A DNA stretch of 64,000 nt from positions 9,866 to 73,865 of the forward strand of contig JBLMZA010000128.1 in NCBI GenBank assembly GCA_050258555.1, given 5' to 3'. This document shows, piece by piece, positions 44,914 through 53,762 of the stretch (positions are counted from its first letter, which is position 1; each line of letters opens with the position of its first letter). The notes beneath the pieces were generated by a model that did no database searches, was not told the origin of the DNA, and saw only the letters and a program-made list of their open reading frames with translations. The position numbers and the translations under genes were made by a program. This DNA is from CAISDA01 sp050258555 (GTDB lineage: Bacteria; Bacteroidota; Ignavibacteria; UBA10030; UBA8401).

Positions 44914-45852
44914 TTATGGGCGGAGCGATTGAAGCTGTCGGAAGAGTTCGACTTCCTTCTCGCTTAACTGTTCGGGAAGCGTGACGGAAACGGTCACATA
45001 CATATCGCCGAACCCGGACTTCGATCCGTAGACCGGCATTCCCAGCCCCTGCAGGCGCAGCACCGTTCCATTCTGCGTGCGGGCGGGAATTTCCATATTG
45101 ATCGTGCCCTTCAGCGTTTTCAATCGGACCTTGCCTCCGAGCACGGCGGTGTAGAGATCGACCGGCTGCGTCCGATAGACATCGTTGCCTTTGCGCTCGA
45201 GCTTCTCATCGGGAGTCACGCGCACGGTGATAAGAAGATCACCCGGTGTCCCCCCTCCCGTTCCCTGGCTTCCCTTGCCCGGCACGCGCAGCACCTGCCC
45301 GTCGGCGATGCCGGGCCTGATTGTCAGCTTGATCGTCTGGTTGCGTATCGAGATCAGGCGCACCGTGCCGCGGTATGCCTCCTCGAGCGAGAGCACGGCC
45401 TCGGCTTCGACGTCCTGTCCCCGCGCGCTTCGCTGGCGCCGCCGCGAGCGCTCACCGGTTCGTGCTCCGAACATCGATTCAAAAACGTCGCCCAGCCCTT
45501 CCCCTCCGAAGATTTCACTGAACTCCTCTTCGCTCATGGGACGCGACTGGCCCTGGCCGCCTCCGGCGTATTGTCCCCAGTTGAAGCCACCGCCGGCCTC
45601 TCCGCCGGCGCCCGCCTCTGCGGCATAGCGCTCGAAGTCCGCTCCGAACTGGTCGTATTTCCGGCGCTTTTCCGGATCGCTCAGAACGGAATTGGCTTCA
45701 TTGATCTCTTTGAATTTTTCTTCGGCGGCTTTGTCGCCTTTGGTCTTGTCGGGATGATACTGCTGGGCAAGCTTTCGGTATGCTTTTTTGATCTTGTCGG
45801 CCGAGGCATTTTTATCGACGCCCAAGATCGCATAGTAGTCTTTGTGGGCCAT
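44914..45852 (-). CDS. cbpA: CbpA-type DnaJ co-chaperone
   Basis: 312 residues. The J domain (4-70) has the HPD motif in QQYHPDKTKGD. A Gly-rich linker (GAGGEAGGGFNWGQYAGGGQ) follows, then two substrate-binding beta domains (DVEAEAVLSLEEAYRGTVRL, PGIADGQVLRVPGKG, LRLQGLGMPVYG). There is no zinc-finger region, so it is a CbpA/DjlA-like type rather than canonical DnaJ. It should stimulate DnaK ATPase. Its gene stands alone between the oxidoreductase and the Gly-Thr-rich protein. Confidence 0.93.
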   Translation of the reverse strand: MAHKDYYAILGVDKNASADKIKKAYRKLAQQYHPDKTKGDKAAEEKFKEINEANSVLSDPEKRRKYDQFGADFERYAAEAGAGGEAGGGFNWGQYAGGGQGQSRPMSEEEFSEIFGGEGLGDVFESMFGARTGERSRRRQRSARGQDVEAEAVLSLEEAYRGTVRLISIRNQTIKLTIRPGIADGQVLRVPGKGSQGTGGGTPGDLLITVRVTPDEKLERKGNDVYRTQPVDLYTAVLGGKVRLKTLKGTINMEIPARTQNGTVLRLQGLGMPVYGSKSGFGDMYVTVSVTLPEQLSEKEVELFRQLQSLRP

Positions 45853-45925
45853 ATCCGCATCTTCTCACGCGCCGCGCGCATGGGGGCCGCACGGGGCGGC
45901 GCCGCGTATATCGTTTGTGAAACAG

Positions 45926-45958
45926 GAAGGGCCTGAACCGCCTTCATTCAGGCCCTTC
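45926..45958 (-). terminator. Terminator hairpin after the Gly-Thr-rich protein gene
   Basis: GAAGGGCCTGAA (45926-45937) pairs perfectly with TTCAGGCCCTTC (45947-45958), 12 bases, around a 9-base loop. It lies 20 bases past the stop of the gene ending at 45979. The minus strand then has CTGTTTCAC, a weak T-stretch. Confidence 0.65.
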
Positions 45959-45978
45959 GTTTCCACCCCATTCATTGT

Positions 45979-46782
45979 TTACCGGTTGTTGCTGCGGCCC
46001 GTACTGCCTGGTGTATACTGGAATTGCGTCGTTTTCGATGTTCCGTCGACCGTCAGATTCAGCGTGAACGAATACTGGCCTTTTTCATCCAGGTCCACCT
46101 GTGCGTCATAATGGTCGCCCATCGGTTTCAGATCGGCCGATGTGGTCTTCATCGACGGTGACGTGACCTGCACCGTGCCGGAAATATCGCTCATCGGGCG
46201 GCTGCTCGACGACCCGTCGGTCGCTTCCACCACCACATGATACGTTCCGCTGCCGCTCGAGCCGCTGGTGCCCGATCCGCTGCGGTTGGTTCCCATCGAG
46301 CCGGTGCCGGTGCCGGTTGAACCCGTACCCACACCCGTTCCCGTGCCTGTTCCGGTCCCCGTTCCGCGACGGTCGGTGCCGATGCCCGTGCCGGTACCGG
46401 TTGAGCCGGTGCCGCTGCGATCGGTTCCGGTGCCAATGCCCGTGCCGGTGCCGGTCCTATCCGTGCCGGTGCCCGTGCCCATGCGGTCGGAGCCCGAACG
46501 GTTATCCGTTCCCATCCTGCCGCCCCTGTCATTCATACCCGCACTGTCTTTCATTCCTTTTGTATCCATCATTTTCTCATGCTCTGCATCGCTCATCACC
46601 CAGACACGAATGTGCGTGCCTTGCACGGTCGCCTCGTGAACGGGCTTCCCCATCATCGTGCTGTGCTGATGGCTCTGTGATCCGGAGCCGGAAGTATTTT
46701 TGTCGGTGCCATACTGCGCGAACACCGGAACTGCCAATAACCCTGCCAGGACTGCTGAAAGAAACACATGTTTCGTTTTCAT
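45979..46782 (-). CDS. Secreted Gly-Thr-rich low-complexity protein
   Basis: 267 residues; no known family recognised. A Sec signal peptide (VFLSAVLAGLLAVPVFAQ) is followed by a His/Met/Ser-rich part (QSHQHSTMMGKPVHE, MSDAEHEKMMDTKG). A central block (about 92-180) repeats Gly-Thr-Gly-Thr with Asp/Arg or Ser insertions. The last 90 residues (TYHVVVEATDGSSS, YDAQVDLDEKGQYSFTLNLT) look like a small beta-sandwich of the YtkA/FixH-like kind: a polymer-type linker with a binding domain. AAAGGAT precedes the ATG. A copy of the recurrent GGATGAAAA element lies 126 bases upstream. The repeats make it prone to length change. Confidence 0.7.
   Translation of the reverse strand: MKTKHVFLSAVLAGLLAVPVFAQYGTDKNTSGSGSQSHQHSTMMGKPVHEATVQGTHIRVWVMSDAEHEKMMDTKGMKDSAGMNDRGGRMGTDNRSGSDRMGTGTGTDRTGTGTGIGTGTDRSGTGSTGTGTGIGTDRRGTGTGTGTGTGVGTGSTGTGTGSMGTNRSGSGTSGSSGSGTYHVVVEATDGSSSSRPMSDISGTVQVTSPSMKTTSADLKPMGDHYDAQVDLDEKGQYSFTLNLTVDGTSKTTQFQYTPGSTGRSNNR
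46260..46515 (-). repeat. GC-rich tandem repeat coding for Gly-Thr runs
   Basis: Imperfect repeats of GGTACCGGT/GTGCCGGTGCC-type units fill this interval of the Gly-Thr-rich protein gene. Unit length varies in steps of 3 and 6 bases, keeping the frame. Such runs can expand or contract during replication and are assembly-sensitive. Confidence 0.7.
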
Positions 46783-46907
46783 AGAACATCCTTTCAGATT
46801 TTGTTTTGATTGATTGAAGCGACATGCGTGTGGCCGCTTTCCTTCCTTCCCTCCTTATTGATTTGTGTAACATACACACCCCGGTCCTCAGATGGTATCG
46901 ACCATAG

Positions 46908-46929
46908 GGATGAAAATCGGTTTACATCC
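46908..46929 (-). promoter_or_regulatory. Copy C of the recurrent GGATGAAAA...ACATCC element
   Basis: GGATGAAAATCGGTTTACAT followed by CC: 9 of 11 positions pair in this 22-base imperfect palindrome, the most symmetric of the four copies. It lies 126 bases before the Gly-Thr-rich protein gene. The rest of the gap (46783-46963) contains a purine-rich run and nothing else recognisable. Confidence 0.55.
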
Positions 46930-46963
46930 TAAGGTTGAAAACATTGGTCTCCACACGCTCGCA

Positions 46964-48121
46964 TCATTCGCTCCATCCCGTGGGAAGCGGCGGAGGAATG
47001 ACGGAGTTCTTATCCTGTTCGATCGATTCATTATAGAGCCCTCTGCGCGCCGCGCTGTTGCACTTCGCCCGGTGCAGCAGCTCCTGCTGCGCCACAGGAA
47101 CGTTGGCCTCGTCGCCTTTCCATGCCTCGAGGGCCGGCTGCTGGATCGCCCGCGAGTATGAAAACGTGAGCGCCCAGGGCATGCGCGTGCGGAACCGCAG
47201 ATTCATTTCATTGAGCCGCGCCGAGGCAAGCACCGCCGGCTGGCCTCCCGAGAGAAAGGCGATGCAGGGCACGGCGGCCGGCACCGCGCGCAGAAGGCAG
47301 GCGACGGTGGCATCGGCGACTTCGGCGACGGAGGACTTCTGCCGCGTCTGCTCCAGACCGGGCAGCACCATATTCGGCTTCAGAATCATGTATTCGAAGG
47401 CGACGCGCTGCGCGGAGAGTTCGGCAAAGACCGCATGCTGCACTTCTTCCGTCACCGTGAAGCAGCGTTCGATCGTATGACTTCCATTCATGAGCACTTC
47501 CGGTTCGACGATCGGCACGAGTCCCGCTTCCTGACACAGCGCCGCATAGCGCGCCAGCACGTGGGCATTGGCCCGGATGCATCCGGATGTCGGAATGCCT
47601 TCGCCGATGGCGATCACGGCGCGCCATTTGGCGAAGCGGGCGCCGAGCCGGACGTACTCGGCCAGACGGGCGCGCAATCCGTCGAGCCCTTCCGTGATCT
47701 TTTCACCGGGAAAGGCCGGCATGTCCTTTGCTCCGGCATCGACCTTGATGCCGGGCACGATGCCCGCCTCGCTCAGAAGCCTGATCAGCGGCACGCCGTC
47801 CTTCGTCGATTGGCGGATGGTCTCGTCGACCAGTATCGCTCCGCTGATGAATTCCGAAAGGCCGGGCGTGGTCACGATGAGCTCGCGGTAGGCCCTTCGC
47901 ATGTCCTCGCTTTGGCTGATGCCCGCCTGCGCAAAGCGGTTGTTGCATGTGGGCGTGCTTTCATCCATCGCCAAAAGGCCCTTGCCTTCCGATGTGAGGG
48001 CGCGGATGGTGTCCTCGAGCCGCAACGCCGATGTCTGCGAAAATCCTCTGTTGAGCGACACAAGCGCGGCCGATGCCGGGTCGATGCCGGTTCCCTTCTC
48101 CGATGCCGTCAGCACATTCAT
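46964..48121 (-). CDS. Fructose-bisphosphate aldolase, class I
   Basis: 385 residues. It is a Schiff-base (class I) aldolase, cleaving fructose 1,6-bisphosphate. The N-terminal GKGLLAMDESTPTCNNRF, the GIKVDAGAKDMP and IPTSGCIRANAHVLARYAAL segments and the Schiff-base Lys in YMILKPNMV are intact, with LSGGQPAVLASARLNEMN following. It is closer to plant/animal-type than to DhnA-type aldolase. GGGGGGA precedes the ATG. It follows phosphoketolase by 15 bases. Confidence 0.94.
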   Translation of the reverse strand: MNVLTASEKGTGIDPASAALVSLNRGFSQTSALRLEDTIRALTSEGKGLLAMDESTPTCNNRFAQAGISQSEDMRRAYRELIVTTPGLSEFISGAILVDETIRQSTKDGVPLIRLLSEAGIVPGIKVDAGAKDMPAFPGEKITEGLDGLRARLAEYVRLGARFAKWRAVIAIGEGIPTSGCIRANAHVLARYAALCQEAGLVPIVEPEVLMNGSHTIERCFTVTEEVQHAVFAELSAQRVAFEYMILKPNMVLPGLEQTRQKSSVAEVADATVACLLRAVPAAVPCIAFLSGGQPAVLASARLNEMNLRFRTRMPWALTFSYSRAIQQPALEAWKGDEANVPVAQQELLHRAKCNSAARRGLYNESIEQDKNSVIPPPLPTGWSE

Positions 48122-48136
48122 CGATTCGTCCCCCCT

Positions 48137-50539
48137 TCATTGATTCCACTTCCAGTCCCGCACTTCCGGCAGATCCTCGCCGTGTTCGCGGATGTATGCG
48201 GCATGCTCGGCCAGTTTCGCCTCCGCAATGCCTTTAAACACCGCCGCTTCCTTTTCCATTCCCCGGATATGGTTCAGCGCATCCATGGCGAGATGGAACC
48301 GGTCCAGTTCGTTTCTGACCACCATGTCGAACGGCGTCGTCGTCGTTCCCTCTTCCTTGTATCCATGCACGTGCATATTCTCATGGCATGAACGCTTGTA
48401 TGTGAGCAGATGGATGAGCTTCGGATAGCCGTGAAAGGCGAAGATCACCGGCGCCTCTTCCGGGAAGAGTTCGCCGAACGCCTCGTCCGAGAGTCCGTGC
48501 GGATGCTCTTCCGGCGGCTGCAGCGCAAGAAGATCGACGATGTTGACGACGCTCAGCCTGATTGCCGGAACCTGACGGCGCAGCAGATCGACCGCCGCCA
48601 GCGTCTCGAGCGTGGGCACGTCTCCGCAGCAGGCAAGCACGGCATCTGGCTCGCGGCCTTCATCGGTGCACGCCCACTCCCAGCGCCCCAGCCCGGCGGC
48701 GCAATGCTTCACCGCCGCATCCATCTCCAACCACTGCGGCTCGGGCTGCTTGCCGGCGATGATGACGTTCACATAATTGCGGCTTCGCAGGCAGTGATCG
48801 GTCACCGACAGCAGCGTATTGGCATCGGGCGGAAGATATACGCGCACGATGGCCGGCTTTTTGGTCACGACATGATCGATGAATCCCGGATCCTGATGGC
48901 TGAATCCGTTATGATCCTGCCGCCACACATGCGACGAGAGCAGATAATTGAGCGAGGCGATCGGCGCGCGCCACGGCGTGCCGGCGGCTTCCTTGAGCCA
49001 CTTTGCATGCTGATTGAACATCGAGTCGACGATGTGCACAAACGCCTCGTAACACGAGAAAAATCCGTGCCGCCCGGTGAGCAGATATCCCTCGAGCCAG
49101 CCTTCGCACTGATGCTCGCTCAGCATTTCCATCACGCGGCCGCGGGGCGAGACGCAGACATCCGACGGACGGATCTTCGCCGTCGACGTGCGCGATGTGG
49201 CCTCGAACACGGCCATCCAGCGGTTGGACGCCGTCTCATCGGGACTGAAGATGCGGAAGTTGCGCTCCGTATCGTTCATCCTCAGCACGTCCCTGATCAG
49301 TTCGCCCTGCACCTTCGTCGATTCGGCCTCGAGGCGTCCGGGCTCGCCGACAGGGACGGCATAGGAACGGAAATCGGGAAGGTGCAGATCCTTCAATAAG
49401 CGTCCCCCATTGGCATGCGGATTGGCTCCCATGCGCCGCTCTCCTGCAGGGGCGAGTTCGGCCAGGTCTGCTTTCAGACGGCCCGTCTCGTCGAACAATT
49501 CTTCGGGATGATAGCTCTTCATCCAGGATTCGAGCAGTGCAAGGTGTTCCGGATTTTCGCGCACATCGGTGACGGGCACCTGATGCGAACGGAACGAACC
49601 CTCGACCGGATGATGATCCACTTCCTCCGGACCGGTCCAGCCTTTGGGCGTGCGAAGGATGATCATGGGCCACGAAGGACGCTGCGAAAAGCCGTTGGCC
49701 CGCGCATCCGACTGGATCGCTCGGATCGTCCGGACGATCTCATCGAGCACCGAGGCCAGCTGCGTGTGCACCGACATCGGATCGGCGCCTTCCACGACAT
49801 AGGGCGTATAGCCGTACCCGCGGAAGAGCTGGTCGAGCTCCTCTTCGCTGATGCGCGCGAAGATCGTCGGTCCCGCGATCTTGTAGCCGTTCAAATGTAG
49901 AATCGGAAGCACGGCGCCGTCGTGCACGGGATTGAGGAACTTGTTCGAATGCCAGCTCGTGGCAAGCGGACCGGTTTCCGCCTCGCCGTCTCCGATCACG
50001 CATGCGGCGATGAGATTCGGATTGTCGAAGGCGGCTCCGTATGCATGGGCAAGCGAATAGCCGAGCTCTCCGCCTTCATTGATCGAGCCGGGAGTTTCGG
50101 CCGCCGCGTGGCTGGGTATGCCGCCGGGAAACGAAAATTGTTTGAAGAACTTTCTCATGCCCTCTTCATCCTGCGTGATCGAGGGATAGAGTTCGCTGTA
50201 CGTGCCTTCAAGGTAGGTGTTCGCCGTGAGCGCGGGTCCGCCGTGGCCCGGACCGGCAATGAAGATCATGTCGAGGTCGTAGCGCCTGATGATGCGGTTC
50301 AAATGCACATACAGAAGATTCAGCCCCGGCGTCGTTCCGAAATGTCCCAGGAGCCGCGGCTTGATGTGCTCGGCACGCAGCGGCTCTTTCAGAAGCGGAT
50401 TGTCATACAAATAAATCTGTCCGACCGACAGATAGTTCGCAGCCCGCCAGTAGCGGTTGATCTTTTCCAGCAATTCGGACGGAAGCGGCTCACTTGTTCC
50501 ACTGCGTGTGGAAGACTCCATCTTCATCGATTCGTTCAT
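48137..50539 (-). CDS. xfp: Phosphoketolase (xylulose/fructose 6-phosphate)
   Basis: 800 residues. A thiamine-diphosphate enzyme that splits xylulose 5-phosphate or fructose 6-phosphate into acetyl phosphate and a shorter sugar phosphate. N-terminal PSELLEKINRYWRAANYLSVG, AGPGHGGPALTANTYLEGTY, GDGEAETGPLATSWHSNKFL and, near the end, NEFAFHGYPKLIHLL-like sequence match the family. GGAGCT precedes the ATG. The start lies 50 bases inside the 3' end of gnd, an unusually long overlap. Together with gnd and zwf it can route pentose phosphate to acetyl phosphate. Confidence 0.95.
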   Translation of the reverse strand: MNESMKMESSTRSGTSEPLPSELLEKINRYWRAANYLSVGQIYLYDNPLLKEPLRAEHIKPRLLGHFGTTPGLNLLYVHLNRIIRRYDLDMIFIAGPGHGGPALTANTYLEGTYSELYPSITQDEEGMRKFFKQFSFPGGIPSHAAAETPGSINEGGELGYSLAHAYGAAFDNPNLIAACVIGDGEAETGPLATSWHSNKFLNPVHDGAVLPILHLNGYKIAGPTIFARISEEELDQLFRGYGYTPYVVEGADPMSVHTQLASVLDEIVRTIRAIQSDARANGFSQRPSWPMIILRTPKGWTGPEEVDHHPVEGSFRSHQVPVTDVRENPEHLALLESWMKSYHPEELFDETGRLKADLAELAPAGERRMGANPHANGGRLLKDLHLPDFRSYAVPVGEPGRLEAESTKVQGELIRDVLRMNDTERNFRIFSPDETASNRWMAVFEATSRTSTAKIRPSDVCVSPRGRVMEMLSEHQCEGWLEGYLLTGRHGFFSCYEAFVHIVDSMFNQHAKWLKEAAGTPWRAPIASLNYLLSSHVWRQDHNGFSHQDPGFIDHVVTKKPAIVRVYLPPDANTLLSVTDHCLRSRNYVNVIIAGKQPEPQWLEMDAAVKHCAAGLGRWEWACTDEGREPDAVLACCGDVPTLETLAAVDLLRRQVPAIRLSVVNIVDLLALQPPEEHPHGLSDEAFGELFPEEAPVIFAFHGYPKLIHLLTYKRSCHENMHVHGYKEEGTTTTPFDMVVRNELDRFHLAMDALNHIRGMEKEAAVFKGIAEAKLAEHAAYIREHGEDLPEVRDWKWNQ

Positions 50540-51911
50540 ACGTGTGAGCTCCGAAATAATCGCGCTGCGCCTGGATGAGATTGGCGGGAATCCAGCCGCT
50601 GCGGAATGTGTCGATGTATGAAAGCACGCTCATCAATCCCGGCGCCGGAATACGCATCTGCGCCGCATCGCACACGATCGAACGGAGCGCGGGCTCGCAT
50701 GCGCCGATGAGTTCCGAGATCGCTGTGTCGGCAAGAAGATTCGTGAGCGACCGGTCGCGCCGGAAGGCGCTCCTCACATCTTCGAGCAGGGCGGAGCGGA
50801 TGATGCATCCGCCGCGCCAGATGCGCGCCGTCGCTTCGAGATCGGTTCCGTACTCATACTCCTGCGATGCTTCGGCCAGCAGATGCATGCCCTGCGCATA
50901 CGAGACGATCATTCCCGCATAGAGCGCATCTTCGAGCCTTGCAATCAGCTCCTTCCTTTCCCCCTTGAATGCGGGAATATCATAGGTGTGGAGAGGGATC
51001 CGCTTCTGCCGCAGCAGCTCGAGCGCCGAGAAATCGCGCATCATCACGGCGCTGTCGATCGAAGGCACGGGCACATGCAGTTCCATCGCGCTCCGCGACG
51101 TCCACATGCCGGTTCCTTTCTGTCGAGCCACGCCGAGGATTTCATCGATGAGCCGGCGCCCGGTCTTGTCGTCCGTCTTTTGAAAAATCTGCGCCGTGAT
51201 CTCGATCAAAAAACTCTTCAGGCGCCCTTCGTTCCACCGCACGAACGTCTCATGGAGCTCATCGTCGTTCATGCCGAGTCCGCGCTTCATCAGATCGTAG
51301 GCTTCGGCGATCAGCTCCATGATGGCATACTCGATGCCGTTATGCACCATCTTCACGAAGTGCCCGGCCGCATCGGGCCCGAGATAGGTCACGCACGGCT
51401 CTCCGTCCACCTCCGCGGCGACGGCTTCGAGCATCCGCCGCACATACTCGTAGGCGGGCTTCGAGCCGCCGGGCATGATGCTCGGTCCGAGCCGCGCTCC
51501 CTCCTCTCCGCCCGAGATGCCCACGCCGAGAAACTCGATGCCCTTTGCGTTGAGCCGGCGCATGCGCGCGCTCGTGTCTTTGAAATATGAATTTCCCCCG
51601 TCGATCACGAGGTCCCCGGGCTGAATGTGCGGAAGCAGCTCGTCGATCACCATATCGACGACGGGACCGGCGGGGACCAGGAGCATGATGACGCGGGGAA
51701 TGCGAAGCATCTGCACCAGCTCATGGATCGAATCGGCGGCGGCCTCTCCGGTCCGCGCTTCGGCCTCGAGGTGCGTGCGCTGCGCGGGATCGCGGTCGTA
51801 GCCCGCGCCGGGAAATCCGCGCGAGGCGAGATTCAACAGCAGATTGCGCCCCATTGTTCCCAGGCCGATCATTCCGATCTCGAAGCCCGGAGGAGCAATG
51901 CGTTCGTCCAT
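50490..51911 (-). CDS. gnd: 6-phosphogluconate dehydrogenase (decarboxylating)
   Basis: 473 residues. It oxidises 6-phosphogluconate to ribulose 5-phosphate. NADP site FEIGMIGLGTMGRNLLLN, then IDGGNSYFKDTSARM, VGISGGEEGARLGPSIMPGG (Lys/Gly-rich substrate loop) and HFVKMVHNGIEYAIM (catalytic Lys) are intact, and the C-terminus has FRSGWIPANLIQAQRDYFGAH. The chosen ATG (MDERIAPPG) has an AAAGGAT site; upstream codons in frame lack one and overlap the YihY gene. Its end overlaps xfp by 50 bases. Confidence 0.95.
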   Translation of the reverse strand: MDERIAPPGFEIGMIGLGTMGRNLLLNLASRGFPGAGYDRDPAQRTHLEAEARTGEAAADSIHELVQMLRIPRVIMLLVPAGPVVDMVIDELLPHIQPGDLVIDGGNSYFKDTSARMRRLNAKGIEFLGVGISGGEEGARLGPSIMPGGSKPAYEYVRRMLEAVAAEVDGEPCVTYLGPDAAGHFVKMVHNGIEYAIMELIAEAYDLMKRGLGMNDDELHETFVRWNEGRLKSFLIEITAQIFQKTDDKTGRRLIDEILGVARQKGTGMWTSRSAMELHVPVPSIDSAVMMRDFSALELLRQKRIPLHTYDIPAFKGERKELIARLEDALYAGMIVSYAQGMHLLAEASQEYEYGTDLEATARIWRGGCIIRSALLEDVRSAFRRDRSLTNLLADTAISELIGACEPALRSIVCDAAQMRIPAPGLMSVLSYIDTFRSGWIPANLIQAQRDYFGAHTYERIDEDGVFHTQWNK

Positions 51912-51933
51912 TGCACACGATCCTTTGTCTTGA

Positions 51934-52818
51934 TTACATGATGATGACGGCGTTTTTTCCGGGCCGTATGTCGGAGCCAAAGCGCTTGGCGAAGAGGCGC
52001 GTGAACTCGGCGCCGTAGAGAAAGATCTGTATCGAATAAAAGATCCAGAGCATGACGATGACAAGAGAGCCGGCGGCGCCGAATGTCGAGCTGACGGCGC
52101 TTCTGCCCAGATAGAGGCCGATACCGAGCTTGCCGATGGAAAACAGCAGCGACGTGAAGGAGGCGCCGATCATCACATCCCTCCACTTCAGAAGCACATT
52201 CGGCAGATACTTGAAGATGAGCCCGAAGAGCATCGCAAATTCGCAGAACGAGACCACAAAGTCGATCAGCCCGCCCATGACGGTCATCGTTCCGCTGAAG
52301 GCCGCCATGACCACGCTGAGCATCAATGAGGCAAGCAGGAGCGCGCCGATGCCCAGGATCATGAGCAGGGAGAAGAACCGGGCGCGGAGGAATGCCTTCA
52401 CCGTCCCGATCGGCTTCTCCCTGATGTGCCAGATCGTATTGAGCGCGTCTCTCAGTTCCACAAAGACGGCCGTGGCGCCCAGCAGCATGGTCGCTGCGCC
52501 GATGACCGTCGCAGGAATCGTCGAGTCCGACGTATAGACCTTCCTGATCATCGACTCGATGAACCGGGCGCCGTCCATTCCGATGATGTCGCTGATCTGT
52601 GCAACGAGATGCCCTTCCGCCGCATCCTGTCCGAAGACGACGCCGGCAACGACGACGGCGATGATCAGGAGCGGCGCAAGGGAGAAGACGGAGAAATAGG
52701 CGAGTGCCGCACCAAGCCGCCATGCGTTGTCCTGGTCCCAGGCAAGGCCGGCGTCCTTCACCAGCTGCCAGAACGCCTTCATGCCGGACAATCCCGATGT
52801 CGCCGCCGACTGTGACAC
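51934..52818 (-). CDS. YihY/BrkB-family membrane protein (second copy)
   Basis: 294 residues with the same six-helix plan as the protein at 22211: LGAALAYFSVFSLAPLLIIA near the start, LLKWRDVMIGASFTSLLFSI, then FGAAGSLVIVMLWIFYSIQI. Start is uncertain: GTG here, or the ATG 12 codons later (MKAFWQLVKDAG), which matches the usual family start. It lies 22 bases before gnd and 24 bases after a YtxH gene. Role unsettled. Confidence 0.9.
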   Translation of the reverse strand: MSQSAATSGLSGMKAFWQLVKDAGLAWDQDNAWRLGAALAYFSVFSLAPLLIIAVVVAGVVFGQDAAEGHLVAQISDIIGMDGARFIESMIRKVYTSDSTIPATVIGAATMLLGATAVFVELRDALNTIWHIREKPIGTVKAFLRARFFSLLMILGIGALLLASLMLSVVMAAFSGTMTVMGGLIDFVVSFCEFAMLFGLIFKYLPNVLLKWRDVMIGASFTSLLFSIGKLGIGLYLGRSAVSSTFGAAGSLVIVMLWIFYSIQIFLYGAEFTRLFAKRFGSDIRPGKNAVIIM

Positions 52819-52842
52819 GGCTGCCTGCGTGCCTCCGGGCGG

Positions 52843-53136
52843 TTAAATGTTGCTGCCCCGGTTGGCTTCGGGTTCGATGGTCGACTGCATCTCGGTCATC
52901 ATTTCCTTGTCGCGCTCGAGCCACTCGACCGCCTTCTCGCGCAGGTCGTCGAGCTTGTGGTTGATCGCGTCGTTGTACTCGTGCATCTTCTCTTTCATGG
53001 CATCGGCAACATCCGCCCCTTTCTGCTGAATGTTCCGGCGTGTGACGGATCCCTTTTCGGGCGCAAAGAGCATTCCGATGATCGTTCCGGCCGTGACGCC
53101 GGCGAGTGTTCCGATGATCACTTTCCCTGAGTTCAT
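52843..53136 (-). CDS. YtxH-domain protein
   Basis: 97 residues. A single membrane helix (VIIGTLAGVTAGTIIGMLFAP) ends in the YtxH motif LFAPEKGSVTRRNI, then a charged helical tail (DAMKEKMHEYNDAINHKLDD) likely forms a coiled coil. AAGGAT precedes the ATG at residue 1 (MNSGKV); an ATG five codons earlier lacks a site. YtxH proteins are general-stress products with no known activity. Two more are at 59814 and 60114. Confidence 0.87.
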   Translation of the reverse strand: MNSGKVIIGTLAGVTAGTIIGMLFAPEKGSVTRRNIQQKGADVADAMKEKMHEYNDAINHKLDDLREKAVEWLERDKEMMTEMQSTIEPEANRGSNI

Positions 53137-53234
53137 GATGATATCCTTCATAGTTGGTTGTAGATGCGATGAATCTGTGATGGTGTTTCGGTCTTCCTGT
53201 CCGCGCGGCATCATCAGTCGGATGCCGGGCGCCG

Positions 53235-53726
53235 TCATTCCTTCGGCATATCGGCCGCGCCTTCGCTCTGGTTGGCCAGATAGTTTTCATATCCCATCTG
53301 CTCGATCTGCGTGCGCTGGGCGTCGCCCCAGTCGACATGCCCTTCCTCCATCTTCAGGATCTTCGTGAGCAGATCGACGGATGCCTGGTCGGTGACTTCC
53401 CGGGCCAGAGCGATGGCGCTGTTGTAGGCGGCGATGGCCGCCACTTCGGCGTCCTGATCGTTGGTGACAATGTCGCGCACCGTCTTGCCGATGCGTATCG
53501 GATTGAGCTTCGAGACGATCGGTATGCCGGAGAGAAAGATGATGCGGCGGATGAGCCATTCCGCATGGTACATCTCATCCATCGCCTGTTTCTCGATGGC
53601 CTTGTGCAGCTTTCCGTAGCCCCAGTTGCTGCAGAGCTCCGCATGCACCATGTACTGATTGATGGCGGTCAGTTCATCGGCCAGCAGCTGGTTCAGGACT
53701 GCGATGAGCTTCTCGTTCCCTTTCAA
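53235..53726 (-). CDS. bfr: Bacterioferritin
   Basis: 163 residues. It stores iron as a 24-mer and detoxifies peroxide. All ferroxidase ligands are in the standard places: Glu18, Glu51, His54, Glu94, Glu127, His130, with Tyr25 nearby and heme-ligand Met52. The start codon is TTG, supported by an ideal AGGAGG site six bases upstream. It is the first gene of the bfr-YtxH-YihY-gnd-xfp-aldolase row, which ties iron/oxidative defence to that set. Confidence 0.95.
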   Translation of the reverse strand: MKGNEKLIAVLNQLLADELTAINQYMVHAELCSNWGYGKLHKAIEKQAMDEMYHAEWLIRRIIFLSGIPIVSKLNPIRIGKTVRDIVTNDQDAEVAAIAAYNSAIALAREVTDQASVDLLTKILKMEEGHVDWGDAQRTQIEQMGYENYLANQSEGAADMPKE

Positions 53727-53762
53727 TGTCGGCCTCCTTTTTGTTGGTTTGAGGATGAGTGA

